A stretch of 64,000 nt of DNA from Sabethes cyaneus (GCF_943734655.1 NC_071355.1:29052964-29116963); one strand, 5' to 3'. Numbered from the stretch's first letter, positions 21,735-34,494 are shown. A program made the numbers and translations. Notes: a model not told the origin generated them from the letters alone.

Positions 21735-22640
21735 CAATATACAGTCTTTTCTTAGCGACTTTGACCGCTATCTCGTCGTAAGATGCACGCAAGGTTATCG
21801 AAATCGGCGAAGACTCGCACTGAGAGGTTGTTGCATTTCAACATCTAGCGGTTTACGACATATGACGTTGCAGTGGAGTACACCAGAAAGCTTGATCAAC
21901 GAATCGCAGAACAGCAGGAAGAAAGGGAATAAGACGTAAGTAGGCCGTGGAGGATCCGCCATGGCGCCGACAACTACGAGGGAAGTGATAGGCACGACGT
22001 GTGGAAGACAATCACCCTTATTCACCTGAGTTACGTGACTCAATACGACAAATGTCACTCGCCGTGACTCGCCACGGCGAGTCGAATTGAGTGCTGTCAC
22101 CTAGGTGACAACCGTGTCACCTAAGTGACAAACCGTGTCACCTAGGTGACAAAGCGAGTGACAATTGACAATTGTCACCTCATTCGCGATGACTCCAAAT
22201 TAGTTACGTCACTCGCCTCGCAGACTAAGGGTGAGTGTAACAGCTTGTTTGATGTCGAATGCCAGAAAATGACAGATGAGAAGAACCAGGTCAAGAGTCG
22301 CATGCTCACTGCGGATCACGTCAGAACAGAGAAAAATGTAAGCTTTCTGCGTATTACGTAACCAGCTGAACCAGTCCCGAAGGTTGCCACCTCGCATAAA
22401 CGCTAATTCTACAGAACGTTAATGCTCCCGGTAACCCTTAACGGACATGAATCATGGACACTGAAGGAAGATGATCAATGCTTGGGGCTTCTGAGTGTAA
22501 AATTCTGCAGTTGGTGAAAACGTTGTAGATCGCGTGTAAATAACAGTCTGTATCCCGCTTTGTGCTCTTCATGTCTGCACCGTGAAGTGCGTGAGGCCTG
22601 CCATTGCCGATTTCGAGCGCTACAGCGAGTGAAGTCTGAC
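21735..22640 (+). pseudogene. RTE-clade retrotransposon fragment, internally deleted
   Basis: Pieces translate as SDFDRYLVVRC (end of the endonuclease, family SDHYLVV), EVIGTTCGRQ (about 21982-22011, family EVLGTTRGRQ), FDVECQKMTDEKNQVKSRML (from about 22248, family FDEECR-VTDEKN-AR-RML), then LPVTLNGHESWTLKEDD (22424-22475, family PVALYGHESWT). The last belongs to the C-terminal domain, so nearly all of the reverse transcriptase is deleted between about 22360 and 22420. The 22013-22233 MITE interrupts the linker between GRQ and FDVEC. Dead copy. Confidence 0.75.
22013..22233. mobile_element. 221-bp MITE with internal palindromes, inserted in the RTE fragment
   Basis: The ends are CACCCTTA and TAAGGGTG. 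Inside are three spaced copies of the near-perfect palindrome TGTCACCTAGGTGACA (22095-22110; 22115-22130 with one change; 22136-22151) at about 20-base spacing, plus further GTCACTCG/CGAGTGAC inverted words. It separates two adjacent segments of the RTE protein, which shows it is an insertion. No exact target duplication was recognised. Confidence 0.65.
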
Positions 22641-22906
22641 AATTGTATGGCGCAAAACAAGAAAAAATTTACGGCAAACTGAAAGATAATCCAATCGCTA
22701 CTAGATATGTAATAATTTTTAATTCAACCGATCAATCTGCGTATATTTTACACGAAAATTGATTTGATTCCAAAGTATTGCCGGGTAAACAAAATTTCCC
22801 TGATTGAATTTCTAAATTCCCTGATATTCCCTGATTTCCCTGATCCAAAAATGAATTCCCTGATATTCCCTGATTTTCCAGGTTTTTCCAGGAAATCGAC
22901 ACTCTG

Positions 22907-23100
22907 ACTTGAGATTGGACTCGAAACTGGTGCTATTTTTGGGCAGTTAATTTATTGCCGCTACACGCCTAACAGTCCCATTTATACAGGAAACTCTATA
23001 GACAATGAAATTGTTTGGCGAATAACTTCAGTTTCAAAAATTATTTTGTTTTACATAAAATTTTACACGTGTCCCAGTGGCTAGAGCAATTTGATGTCTG
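22907..23100 (+). repeat. Distal part of pyrimidine-repeat copy 1
   Basis: GGTGCTATTTTTGGGCAGTTAATT corresponds to GGCACTATTTTTGCGCAATTGATT at 24743-24766. ATTATTTTGTTTTAC with a following CCAGTGG-like end corresponds to sequence near 25255-25300. Confidence 0.6.
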
Positions 23101-23109
23101 TGTTAGGGA

Positions 23110-24790
23110 TTATTTTCTCTTCCGTTTCTTTTTCTTACCTTTTTCTTTGGTCCACTTTCCCAGTTTTTCTATTCTTATCCCATTTTCCCGTTTCATGTCC
23201 CATCTTTCTCCTTTTATATCTAGTTGGACCTTTTTAACCCGTTTTCCTTAATTTCCGCTGTTGATTGTGGGCTTGTCTTGTCTCGTTTTCCCTCTCGTTT
23301 TCCCTCTCATTCTCTATCGTTTCTCCGCCTTCTTTGTCACATTTTTATTCTTTTTCTGTCTGCTCTAGTCCAGTCTAGTCTCTATGTGTCTAGTTTGTAT
23401 AACATTTTCTCTCTCGTTTTTTCTTTTTCTGCGTATTCCCAGGTAACCAATAAGCATTAAAATAAGCAGTAAATCAGTCGTTTATTAGCGTGCCTGGCGT
23501 TTTATACTGCAGATTGTTGTTTATCAGCTTTTTGACTGCATAACTGTTGTAAATTGGCATCCACAATTCTGTTTAAATTCTTCTTGTTAGTAACTAGCTG
23601 CAAATAAGCATTGTCAGCACTATAAGAGGGCTAGCAGTAAAGTAGCCGCATATTTTGCCAAAATTCAAGTAGCATTTAAGGCAACTTAAATGCTTATTGG
23701 CTTGCTTTTAAATTGCATTAGAAATGCTTATTGGTTACCTTGGTTGTTTCCTCTTTCTCTGTTCCGTTCTTCCCGTTCCGTTCTTTCCCCTTTGCAGTCG
23801 TCTCCTCTAATTTTCCTCTTTCCTCTTATTTTTCAATGCAGTTTGTCGTATTCTTTCTTTAGTTTTTCCTCGTCTTCAGGCCCGTTTTTTCTGTCTCATT
23901 TTTGTCATTTTCTTTCCCGTTTTTATTTCAATTCATTTTTCTTTTCGGTCCGGGTTGTCTTCTTTTTTTACTTTCATCTCTTTTTTCGTTTTCGCTTTTC
24001 CTCCTGTTCTTCCTCTGTTTTCTGTCACATTCTGTTTTTCTTGTCCATTTTATTTCTTTTGTATTGTTTTCTTTTTTTGCTCTTCATTTTCTTCTTTTTC
24101 TGTCTCGTTCCCGCCTCTGTTGTGTTTTATTTAATCTGTTATCGGTTCTCTATTTTTCTGCTCCCTTATTTTCTCCTTTTCTGTGCCGTTTTTTCTCCTT
24201 TTTGTCTTTCTTGTCCAATTTTTTCTCTTTTTCTGTTTCCCTCTTGTTCTCTCCCGTTTTCTTGTTATCACTTTTTTCCCTTTCCATGTCCCATTTACCC
24301 TCCCATTCTGGCACGTTTTTTTTTTTCGTTTGTCTGCTTTTCATACATTTTTATTCTATTCTCTTGTGCATTTTTCCTTTTTCATTGTCCTGTTTGTGCA
24401 GTTTTTGTCACATTTCCTGAGTGCTCTTTTCCATTTGTTTACCTTCTGTCTCATTTTTCCTCTTTTGTTTCTTTGTCTGGAGTGCACATATTTCAAAAAA
24501 AATCCGGGTGACAGAACATGATTTCCCGACCTTCTTAGGAGTTTTCCACCTATACTTAACCTACAATTGGACTTAAAGATGGAAAACGAATTGGTTTTAA
24601 ATTGGACTTGAAATGAGACAAAAAAGCGATGTTGAAATAAGGGGTATGAAATAAGAATTGAACTTGAAACTGAGATTAAAATAGGCTTGTAACAAAACTT
24701 TAAATTAGATTTAAAACTGGAATTGAAATTCAACCTCAAACTGGCACTATTTTTGCGCAATTGATTTTTTTTTTCTGTTTTACTTGTCTC
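23110..24790 (+). repeat. Pyrimidine-rich degenerate repeat, copy 2
   Basis: Two C/T-rich tracts (about 23110-23450 and 23740-24480) are followed by the same tail as copy 1 (24504-24770). Between them (23450-23740) is ordinary sequence with three TTGGTTACC-like words. Tail identity shows the block was duplicated as a unit. The long open frames here are composition artefacts. Confidence 0.75.
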
Positions 24791-26888
24791 TGACTCTGTC
24801 GTGGTCCAACGTAAACGATTTTTATTAAAGTGGCGGAACGTTTGGTAAGAAGAATGGTAGACTGGATGAAGCTGCGAAACTTCGATATGAGGCCAAAAAT
24901 ATATTGCGTAGTTCAATCGGCAAGTGGGACTCTAATGACCCACACTCTCTCGTTTGGTGCCCGAGTGTTTTGACAATTAAACTATCACCACATGACATCC
25001 TATATGAGATATGTGTTTGCATACGAATGGTAAGACCGGGGGGACGGAAACTGGATGTGAGACTATCTTTTTTTTCTGTATGGACTTATCACTGCGACCA
25101 ATATTGTTGATCTATTGTGATACCGCCCGGGTGTTAGCTGTATAACATGCACTGCATTTTTTTTGCTATAATCGCTATTGAATGAGCTATATGCAGCATT
25201 TACTTTTCACATAACTAGTGGTCGATTGAATTAAAAAACCACAGATGGTTACCGAAATTATTTTGTTTTACTTTAAATTTTTCAGAGAAGGTAGGGCACT
25301 GGGGTGACACTGATCCTCCCCACTAATGTTTGAGCATAAGCATCGGATAAGAATAGGATTTTTATCGAAAAACTAACTGACTAATGAAAATAGAACCAGC
25401 AATTTTTCGGTCGATTCTGCATCAAATTTCTCAACGCTTTGATTAAATTTTTACGTAATTGAATAATACTTTGCAACTAACATTCTGAACACTGACTATG
25501 CCATGATCAAACCCGCTTGCTCGCACATCTTTCGGTCAAATTATTTTCCCGCATATTACGATGCCATCGACCGAAAACAACATTTTGCTAATTTCCTTTG
25601 AAAAGCCCAGGATGCCCCGCTATAGAAGCTACCCCCAGAAGCCAAGTAAAACAACGCCAGCAGCAGCAGCACGCAAGGAGAAAGAACGCTTCTGCTCCGT
25701 CACTCAGGAACAGCCAGCCAGGCAGTCCGAAAACAACAGGCTCCGACCGGCAGGGCAGGGCAACATGAACAAATTGTGTGCAAGCTACTTGCGGCCACTT
25801 TATACGGCATCTCGGATTTCCGCACCATAAATCAAAGATTTCGCCACGCCTGGATTAGCAGCCAGAATTGTAAGCTGAGTTACGTTTTGCCTATAATAAG
25901 CTATGAGGCGTTATTTTTTTGTTGTTGTTGATGGTTGTTGAAAAGTTTTCCCGGCTTCTTCCTTGAGCCGGATGCTGCTGCTACGTGCTGCTGTTGCCGT
26001 TCACTTTTGAATCACGGACAAATTGCATTTTAGTATATGTACCCTGCCGTCACAGTGTGGCTGTGGTGCACTATTTTCATCCACCGCCCACCACCCGCTG
26101 GTGCTGGTGGTCGGTAGTTGATATGCGACCACCAGCGCACGTGAGCTCAAGTAAGTGGCAAAGTCGAGCGGAGCATTTGTTACGACACGGAACGTAGACT
26201 AAGTTTGGGACAGACTTACCAAAAAATTTTTTGGCTTCTCCAAATCTATTGTTGCTGTACTTAATTTCGGTTGAGCCCTTTTCTGAGAGTGGTGCAATAT
26301 ACATTCCACAAACCATTCAGGTTTTGTTTATAAACCAAGTGTTACCTGAACACATAGAAAAAGGAAGGAGGGTTTTGCAACTAACCCACAAGATATTTTA
26401 GACTAAAAAGCTTCCCACAACCATGGTGCTCTGCAACAAAGCGGCAAAAAGCTTCGCTGCGGTGTGGAATAACTTGTGATGTTTGGCATCAGCGGTCTAA
26501 ACCCAGTAAACACCTGCTTCGGGACTGTAGAGATCCTGTCCGCTGTTCTCTGGGGCTAATATGCGCTCTTGTGACAAAGTATTAACATTTTTTCTGTACA
26601 TCGTCACACAATTTCCTACAAAATCATCATCATAAATCATACAATAATTCTGCAATCACATCCGTTTTGTTCTCAGAACCATCCCGGAAATCGTCGTATC
26701 CTCTTGAGTAACAGCAAATAATGCGCATTTTGTTTCAATATTCCCTTTGCTGCGAGGCTTGCCCCTGGTCGTGTGATCCCGAAAGCATCCGTCCGTAGTC
26801 GAGTACACGGAGCGATAAAAAATTTGAATACAAGCTAACTTTACCATCAAACATAAATGAGCTTCACACTCTCGTGCGGTAGCGAAAC

Positions 26889-26909
26889 GACGACGACGAC
26901 GACGACGAA
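26889..26909 (+). repeat. (ACG)7 microsatellite
   Basis: About seven ACG/CGA units in a row within non-repetitive sequence. Confidence 0.85.
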
Positions 26910-27063
26910 AGTGTGCACAAAGATGCGCTCATGTTGGTAGCAGCCCCGCCTGCATACCTGCATTTTCCAGCCAGGGCGGGCGGGGGTTAATCGGATGAGG
27001 TGTGCAAATTTAACTCTGAACGCTCGCTTCCATTTCCGGGTTTCCACATTCGTTCTCGGAGCA

Positions 27064-27082
27064 TTGCGTTGCGTTGCGTTGC
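27064..27082 (+). repeat. GCGTT short tandem repeat
   Basis: Four consecutive GCGTT-like pentamers beginning after GGAGCATT. Confidence 0.8.
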
Positions 27083-27893
27083 GACGGCGAAAAACTTTAT
27101 CATGTTGTTTTAGCCATCCGGACGAAAGCTTCCCATTATGTCACGTCGTGCCCGGGAGATTAGCTGGGAAATTATGACTTCAAGAATTCAGTTTCTTTTT
27201 TTTTATTATTAAAACGTGTTGCCGAAAAGAATAGTAAAAATTAAACGATGACAGCGTGCGGAACTGGTAAAATTTATTTCTATAGAAACTAGTCACTGGC
27301 AGAAAGGTGCGCTGCTTTTTGCTCCGGTTGCGCTTATTTTCTTTCACAGAATTCCAGAGTGTTGATTGGAAAAACTATTACCGGTCGTCGTGCGGCAAGC
27401 GACAGCAATTGGGCTGATTTACGGTGGCCTCAAATTGGTCGCCATAATTCAAGTTTAATGTGTTCCATACTTTACCGTCGCGTCGCATCGCACCGAAACT
27501 GTCCGTAGCGGCACTCGAAGTTTATGAAGCACATGTTCGAATATCGGTTGGCGGTAAGATTTACGAGGGCTTTAATTGTTTGAGAATAATTCACAATTCA
27601 ATATCCAGAACGCTAATTGGGTGATCGAACAATTAGTCATAATCGATTTCACACTCATCTTCATTGATTGCCATAGTTTAGATCTGTCGTAGCGATGCAC
27701 TATCGAAGAAGTTGGTTTTATGTTTATAACCTGCGTAGCAAACATTCTAAATAGGAGCGTGGCATTAGACAGTTGCTTTTAATGTGTCATTTCAAAACTT
27801 CAGTTTTCGTCGAAATCGTTGAAAAAAATTCAGCTCCATTTTAAATATGACTGGGAAGATAGTTGAGAGAAAATGTTAATAAATGATAACATA

Positions 27894-28793
27894 CCGTCAT
27901 CCGGGGATACTTGCAACACTTTTGAACTTTGACTTGGTATAACTTTCGAAGTGTACCGTTTAGATCCAAGTGTAAGTAGCCAAAACTTGTATAGTGGTCA
28001 GTACTTTTGATTTATGATTATGAGAAAAATTATCAACTATATGAGCCTGTAGAATGAACCGAAAATAGGGGTGTTGCAAGTTACCCAGTAAACGGGGTTA
28101 CTTGCAACACTTTTCTGATTTTGCGTTTCTTATGATTTTAAATTTGATTTCAAACCGCGAATGTGCATTTTTAGATATTTTGAGTATGTTTCTAATAAAA
28201 CAAGTGATACTGGAGGCATGTTTTGTTTCCCAATTTTGTCTATCGCTTTTTTAAAGGTATTCGGTGAAAATGCAGCATGTAGGTGAACTTCAAATTGCCG
28301 TAGTAACAAGTAGACAAAATAACATCGTACAGATGCAAACATACTGTTTACATACTGTCTATTACTCTAATTATCTATCCTACAAGTGCTGCAAGCCGCG
28401 CCTTATTGGAAGTAACAACACGAATTCGTCGTTACTTCCTCACGTTCAAAATATAAATAAAGCTCAAAGTTGCTATTTGTTAGCTTATATGATGTACAAA
28501 TTGTGTACAGGAACCAAACGATAAAAAATAATTTCATGTCAATGCACTGACGCAACTTTGCGCATCCATTTTTCCTACTCTGAAAATGAAATTACTTTCC
28601 AGTCGTATAAAAACAAGCAAATCAATGATATAATCGATTAAATTTAACTAAACAATAGGTAAACGTCCCTTCTTTAAAACCCCATTGACTACAAATGGTT
28701 ATGTTAACAAACAAATGCGTTAGAGCTGTCAAAAGCGCGATGCGCAAAAGTGTTGCAAATAACCCCGTTGTTGCAAGTATCCCCGGATGACGG
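27894..28793. mobile_element. 900-bp TA-flanked TIR element
   Basis: It begins CCGTCATCCGGGGATACTTG and ends with the exact inverse CAAGTATCCCCGGATGACGG, flanked by TA on both sides (27892-27893 and 28794-28795). The TIR is at least 26 bases. Subterminal GGGGTTACTTGCAACAC (about 28095) and GTGTTGCAAATAACCCC (28750-28766) form a second inverted pair. Interior frames (28130-28342 minus, 28264-28524 plus) resemble no transposase, so it is likely a non-autonomous mariner-type element. Confidence 0.9.
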
Positions 28794-28799
28794 TAACAA

Positions 28800-29767
28800 A
28801 TAAACAAAAAACGTAAATAGGGGAATATCCTCAGTGTGTGGTAGGTGAAGAATATCTGCGAACAATAAATGCGCCAACAAAGGGGTGCCTACTAGGGGGA
28901 TATCAGCATACCAATCTTCTTGCTATCTTTAGTTCTTCAAGCTGTTACCATTGGAAGACACTATTGTTGAGCTAAACTTTTGATTTTTCGCTTTAAAAGT
29001 TGGAGCGGTGGAACTAATTTTGATCTGACTGAACGTATTTTCACCCTCAAGGTGCTTTTTTAAGTAATCCTGAAATCTGAATTTTTTTACGTCTACATAA
29101 AAAATCCCTTGAACTTTTCCCCCTATTCAGTAAGTTCGCGTTCCTATCAGCGACCTACTAATCGGCATCTGATGCGTAATCGGCATGGCGTATCGGCGTA
29201 GATGCGTAAAATGCCATCTGTCTAAATTGTTTATCGGGGCATATACTCACTGCACCGTTCGGCAAATGGTATTCGTCGTCTCTTTTATTCTCTAGTGTTC
29301 TTATGGGAAACTGCGAGTTTGACGTCTCACTCGCTGTTCATAAGGATGGTGGGAGAACAAAAGAGGCAAACAGAGCAGTACACATGGTCCGACTCAGAAC
29401 AGTGTTGTCAAAGCAAATAACATTGAAACACATCGTTGCTTCATTAAATAACTGAGAAAATCTTCGAAAATTATTGAACAAGCTGTCTTTTCTGTTGTTT
29501 TTAATAAAGAAAAATTAATTATGAACATACATTTCTCTTGAAGGTATTGAACCACGTTTTCACCATTAGAGGTTTCAGTTAATTTCAAACCTATAATTGT
29601 TATTACCAGAACCGAAACAGTGTCTTGGCAACACGATAGTTCATCGGTTATGCTGCAGCTGCTGCTACTGGTGAACAGGTTCCGTCAATTCAGAATTTGT
29701 TTTCAGTTTTGTTATAAAATGATAAAACTTTCGGCTAGTGACAAAGCCTTAGATAATAGAAAAAACC
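28800..29767. other. Intergenic repeat-like DNA
   Basis: No gene. GATATCC/GGATATC-like words near 28820-28910 and a GC-rich ATCGGCAT tandem at 29160-29205 are visible. No copy was found within the window. Confidence 0.35.
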
Positions 29768-30108
29768 TGATTTAATCCACCTAATGGTGAAAGGAACCTT
29801 TGTTATACGGTCTTACTTGCTATTTGAGATAGAAATCGACCCGTCTTCGGAAAAGAATTCATCTATTGGCAGCACTTATAAATTTTGATAGTTCCTTTTC
29901 TCATGAAATTGCTGAGTAAGTTGTTACTACTGTGGGTAAGTGCAAGTAAAATTAAGTTGTAAGAAGAAATATTATTCTTTAACATATACATTGCGTAGCA
30001 AAGTTCTAGTTTATAGGTTTTTGAACTATGCATAATTTCCTGTAATGCCATTCTGTTTGATTCACATCAATAAAGTTTTCTTCAATAAATTTCATCAATT
30101 TTTATTAA

Positions 30109-30646
30109 CACGAGCAGGAGCGAAGAGCAAAATAATACAAAAACAATATCAAACTGTGTTATAATGGTATATTTTGTTTTTGAATCGATATGGAGATACA
30201 TTGATAACACATTTTGTTATTGAGTAGATATTTAAAACGGTGGTTGTAAGATGAGTATAATAACTGATTTTGTTATCATATCTTATTTTGGCCTTAAAAT
30301 GACATTCGATATATTTCATACAATTTTTTTATTGATTAAAGAAATTTTAGATAATAAATATTTTATAAAAGGATTTTTTAATATCTCATATACTACTGCA
30401 TTTGTTATTCAATACCTTAATAATACTAAAATATGTTATTCTAAACTCTGAATACAGTCATGTTATTGCTTTGTTATCCAAATAACACAAGTAGTTATTC
30501 TTTTGGCCTTAAAGGAGTAAAATTTTGATATTATTTTTTGTTATTTTACCAACTATGTCAGCCAAAACAAGACCAAATTTTGATATGAGTTATTCGACTT
30601 CCAATAACACATTTTGATATTATTTTGCTATTCGCTCCTACACGGG
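30109..30646. mobile_element. ~540-bp MITE with GAGCAGGAGCGAA ends
   Basis: The left end CGAGCAGGAGCGAAGAGC is inverted at the right as GCTATTCGCTCCTACACGGG, and both continue into AAAATAATA-type sequence followed by GTGTTAT. The interior is AT-rich with repeated AATAACA/TTTTGTTAT words. No coding frame. Confidence 0.7.
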
Positions 30647-32133
30647 AACCTTCGGTTACTCACGCTGCTGTATTTTGTACAACATGTGTAGGTTTTTGAA
30701 TGCCATATTGTTATATAGTTACAAATCATTGTTCAACTAACTTATATTCTTCAATAAACTTATTGTGAGCAAAATGTCAGAATTATTCGATGCATTAATA
30801 CTTTAAATTGTTAGGAAAACAGATCAGCATAAACCGACAGAAAATCACAGAAACGAAGCAAGCAGCATGTGAGGTGTACCGCAGTTGGCCTCAACTGGCA
30901 TTTTATCTTGATTCTTGATATAGAAAATGGTGTCTGTATGCAGCAAAACTATCAGCAAATGTAAAATGTTTAAAATGTAGCCGTCTGTTGGTAGTCGAAT
31001 AATTCGGAGCCAAAATTAGGGTGTTTTTTATAACCAAAGTTCTACAGACCCTAAACAAGCAGACATAGAGGTATACTAGATTCAGTAAAGTTGTGTATTT
31101 TTACTATTTGTACAACTTTGTAATACATGAAAAAGTCATACAACAATTACAAAAAGAGCCGAAATAGAAAAACTGATTTTACAAGTGCATTTACAATAAA
31201 TGAGATTTCTCTATCTTCGCTGAAGAGATAGAAGGTTACTGTCTTCAGCAAAATTTCTTGTAATAATATGCTCTAAAACTTTGCAGAACACATCAATGTG
31301 TTATATAGAAACTGAAGAAAAATATTTTTTTTATTTTACTTTTAGGGGGATTAGTCAAAATTTAAATGCTACCAGACGATAGAGCATTCAATTTTAAAAA
31401 TCTCTTCCAAAGGTTTGATAAACTTAAAACCAAGTTTTCCTAGTCAAAAATCTAGCTCGCACGTTTTCTTTGGTTTTGGGCTATTGTGCGCGCAAGTAAC
31501 TGTGTTACAAAAGTTAGCGCGAGTGTTCGAGGGTTAATATCTTTTGACCGGAAAAACCAATTCTTGTGAAATTTTGCATATATATTCGTAGTGTCAAAAC
31601 CTCTCGTTTGACATTAAAATAATTGAAATTAGGCAAATTAACTTGGTTAAAATCATTATAAATTATAGTTAATTTTGGTGTGGTGTATACGGTTGCTTAT
31701 AACTTTCAAACTAAACGTCCAATCAAAAAACAATTCAATAGCGATCTATCCGGCTATATTACCTCTCAAATGAGACTAATAGCGCATAAATCGGTTTGGC
31801 CATCTCTGAGAAACAGGCGATCATTTGGACATTGTCAAAACTGCTTTTTTAAGCATAACTTTTAAACTACATATTTGTTTTCGATGAAACTTGGTAAAAA
31901 GTTTAGAGATAGCAAGAGCTTTCATTTGGTACTAAGATCATCAAAATTGGTTGTGTAGTTCCGGAAAAAACCGTGTCACGTAGTTTTCACATTTTTGCCT
32001 ATAGCTTTTAAACGAAACGTCGTACCACGAAACAACTCAATGGTGACATACTAGGCATAAATACCTTTCAAACAAAAGTAATAGCGGATGAATCGGTTCA
32101 GCCATCTCTGAGAAACAGGCGATAGAAAATGAG

Positions 32134-32492
<359 letters not shown>

Positions 32493-32625
32493 CAGACATT
32501 GCTCAATTCGTCGAACCCTATCGATTGGTATATGACACTTGGCCCTCCGGGCCTTGGTTCTATTTCGCGTTTTTCGACCAATTTCTAAACCTTTGCTATA
32601 TAGTATAACAAAGGTAAAAAGATAG

Positions 32626-33209
32626 TGAATAATATGGTATGTGACAATCGAGTGCTTGACTTTTAGAGTGGTTGTAATCAGTGCTGAAAAATATGATGCA
32701 TTGGTTAGTAGCGATGTGGTGAATGCCTTCAGCAGCTGAAAAATGTACGTTTTTGGACAACAATTTTTAATTCATCATGTTTCTTGTCGTAAACCCAGTA
32801 AATTGTGTTTGTGCGAATTAAATGTATGGTTAAGTGATTTATGAAGATGGTCCTATCAAAAAATTTTGAAAATATGAATAAAAAGTGCATTTTCGGCTCA
32901 TTTATGTTCAACTGATTAAAATAGGTGACACTGCTTAACTCGTTCCTTACCCTATATACGCGCGGTTATCGTTTAACAGCAACTCCGACACGACAATGCG
33001 CGGATCACAGCATGCGCTGCTAACTCGACGGATCAAAGCCAGTGATGCCAGATCTACGGATTTAGGAATTTTCTACGGATCTACGAATCAATTGCCCGTA
33101 TCTACCGATTTTCATAAACCAGGAAATTCAATAAAATTTCTTTCAGTTGCAAAGTTCTTGTTCTATTAGCTTCGGTCTTTTTACGCGACAATCGAAAACT
33201 GTTGAATAT
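32626..33209. other. Intergenic DNA
   Basis: No gene. CTACGGATTTAGG and CTACGGATCTACG (33055-33085) form a short internal duplication. Confidence 0.35.
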
Positions 33210-33370
33210 TTAAACCTTTAGAAAACATAACAATAAGGCAATCGGCAAAAATACGATGAAAAGTTGACAAAAAGACAACGAAAAACAACAAAAATACGAC
33301 GGAAACATCACGAAAATGCAATGCAAAGTTGACGTCTTTGCATAGCGACAAAAAGAACAAAAACTTTGCT
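33210..33370 (+). repeat. Purine-rich GACGAAAAA-type block 1
   Basis: Degenerate words of the form GACGAAAA, ACAACAAAAA and CGACAAAAAG. It is the first of three blocks with this composition (others at 34495-34995 and 35245-36540). The minus-strand frames through it spell Phe/Leu/Ser-rich nonsense. Confidence 0.75.
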
Positions 33371-34494
33371 TAGGTAGACTGCCCGTAGTTGCACTCCGTG
33401 ATTGTCCGAACCAGTAAGATTGCACAAGAAACCAGTTAAATGGTGCTTGTGAGTAGCATGACATTCTCATTGTGCAACTTCTACTGATTCAATACTTTGA
33501 AAATTGACCAATAACGATGCCGGCCACTACCAAAAGGCTGTACTACATGGGAAAAGGAAGGAATATTAGTCCGATACTTGTTGTTGTTAGAGACGGCGGG
33601 TGCAGTGCAGATGCAGTGGTACATCTCCATAAGTATCACGGGATAGGATTTGTGTTAGTAGGGGTAGGTACAGATCAGGGTTCATCTTGGTAGATGATAT
33701 GATTCAACAAAACAACGCGCGCGTCAGCGATTACATTTCTTATGCTATGGACATTTTATCTCTGTAAGTAAAACATAAACTAATGAGCGGATAATATTGC
33801 ATCCGTCTTGCAAAATCAAGATAACGATATCAATATATGTTTTGATTTTGTAAAAAAATATACCCCTAGTACGAGATGGTGTTTTCAAATTGTGAGTACT
33901 ACCTGATAAATTAGTAAAAAGTCAAAGGTATTAATGATTTTTGCAAGAACAGTTCCTATATTTTACCAATTTGTCAGATAATTTCTTTTAAGTGTACCAA
34001 AAACATGCAAAAAAGCTTTGGATTTATCAAACTGGCGAAATATGGCTCCTGGCGAAATATGGATCCTCTACCCTACTGTTCGAAACTACTGACTCGAATT
34101 TAAAACTACGTAATTGTCATGGCAACGGAAAAATTTTGTTGTCAAAATTTTTGCAACGAACGAGACACGGAAGCAAGTGATACTGATCCATAGCAATAAA
34201 ATCCTGAACCTGAACACCTCAGCACTATTAACGAAAACTGAGAATAATAATTTGCTTCGTAAATGATTAGAATTAAATTAAGAACATTGACCATTGCGAA
34301 ACAATTTCAAATTGTTGGCGATTTTAATGAAGACGTAGATAATCACACGTTGCTAACTGGCTCACAATACCTGACAGCAAAAACCAGGAACAGTGAAACT
34401 TACCTATAAAGCATTTTTTGAAGCAATTGGTCGCTAAATTGATAAGCATTCCCTCTTACCAACGCAAATATGTAGAAATATAGCACCCTACATG
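33371..34494. other. Intergenic DNA between purine-rich blocks
   Basis: No recognised gene. CTGGCGAAATATGG is doubled at 34033-34062. No repeat partner was noticed elsewhere in the window. Confidence 0.35.

Larger units (their letters stand above)
20220..22906 (+). mobile_element. 2.7-kb element with CAGGGTGTCGA-type ends
   Basis: It starts CAGGGTGTCGACTCAAATCC followed by repeated TTCCCTGA words. It ends with the inverse: repeated TTCCCTGA words followed by CGACACTCTG. The GACTTG words at 20213-20218 and 22905-22910 suggest a short target duplication, but the exact termini are uncertain. The interior is a mosaic: a SINE-like piece (21411-21600), an RTE-clade fragment (21735-22640) and a MITE (22013-22233). 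No transposase is recognised. It splits the pyrimidine-rich repeat copy 1. Confidence 0.65.
24830..27890. other. Low-repeat DNA with no supported gene
   Basis: Relatively GC-rich for the window. It contains CAGCAGCAGCAC (about 25660), a GCTGCTGCT cluster (25970-25995), an ACG microsatellite and GCGTT repeats. Frames at 25561-25830 and 25985-26197 show no family motif. A GTAAGT donor-like site occurs at about 26149. This could be regulatory or intronic DNA of a neighbouring gene. Confidence 0.35.

Noticed and set aside
23690..24521. 273-codon hydrophobic frame
   Set aside because: Same composition artefact as above; similarity between blocks lies in the non-coding tail, not in the frame.
26640..27180. 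GC-rich region considered as a promoter/CpG-type island
   Set aside because: No initiator, TATA or downstream coding exon could be tied to it; microsatellites explain much of the composition.
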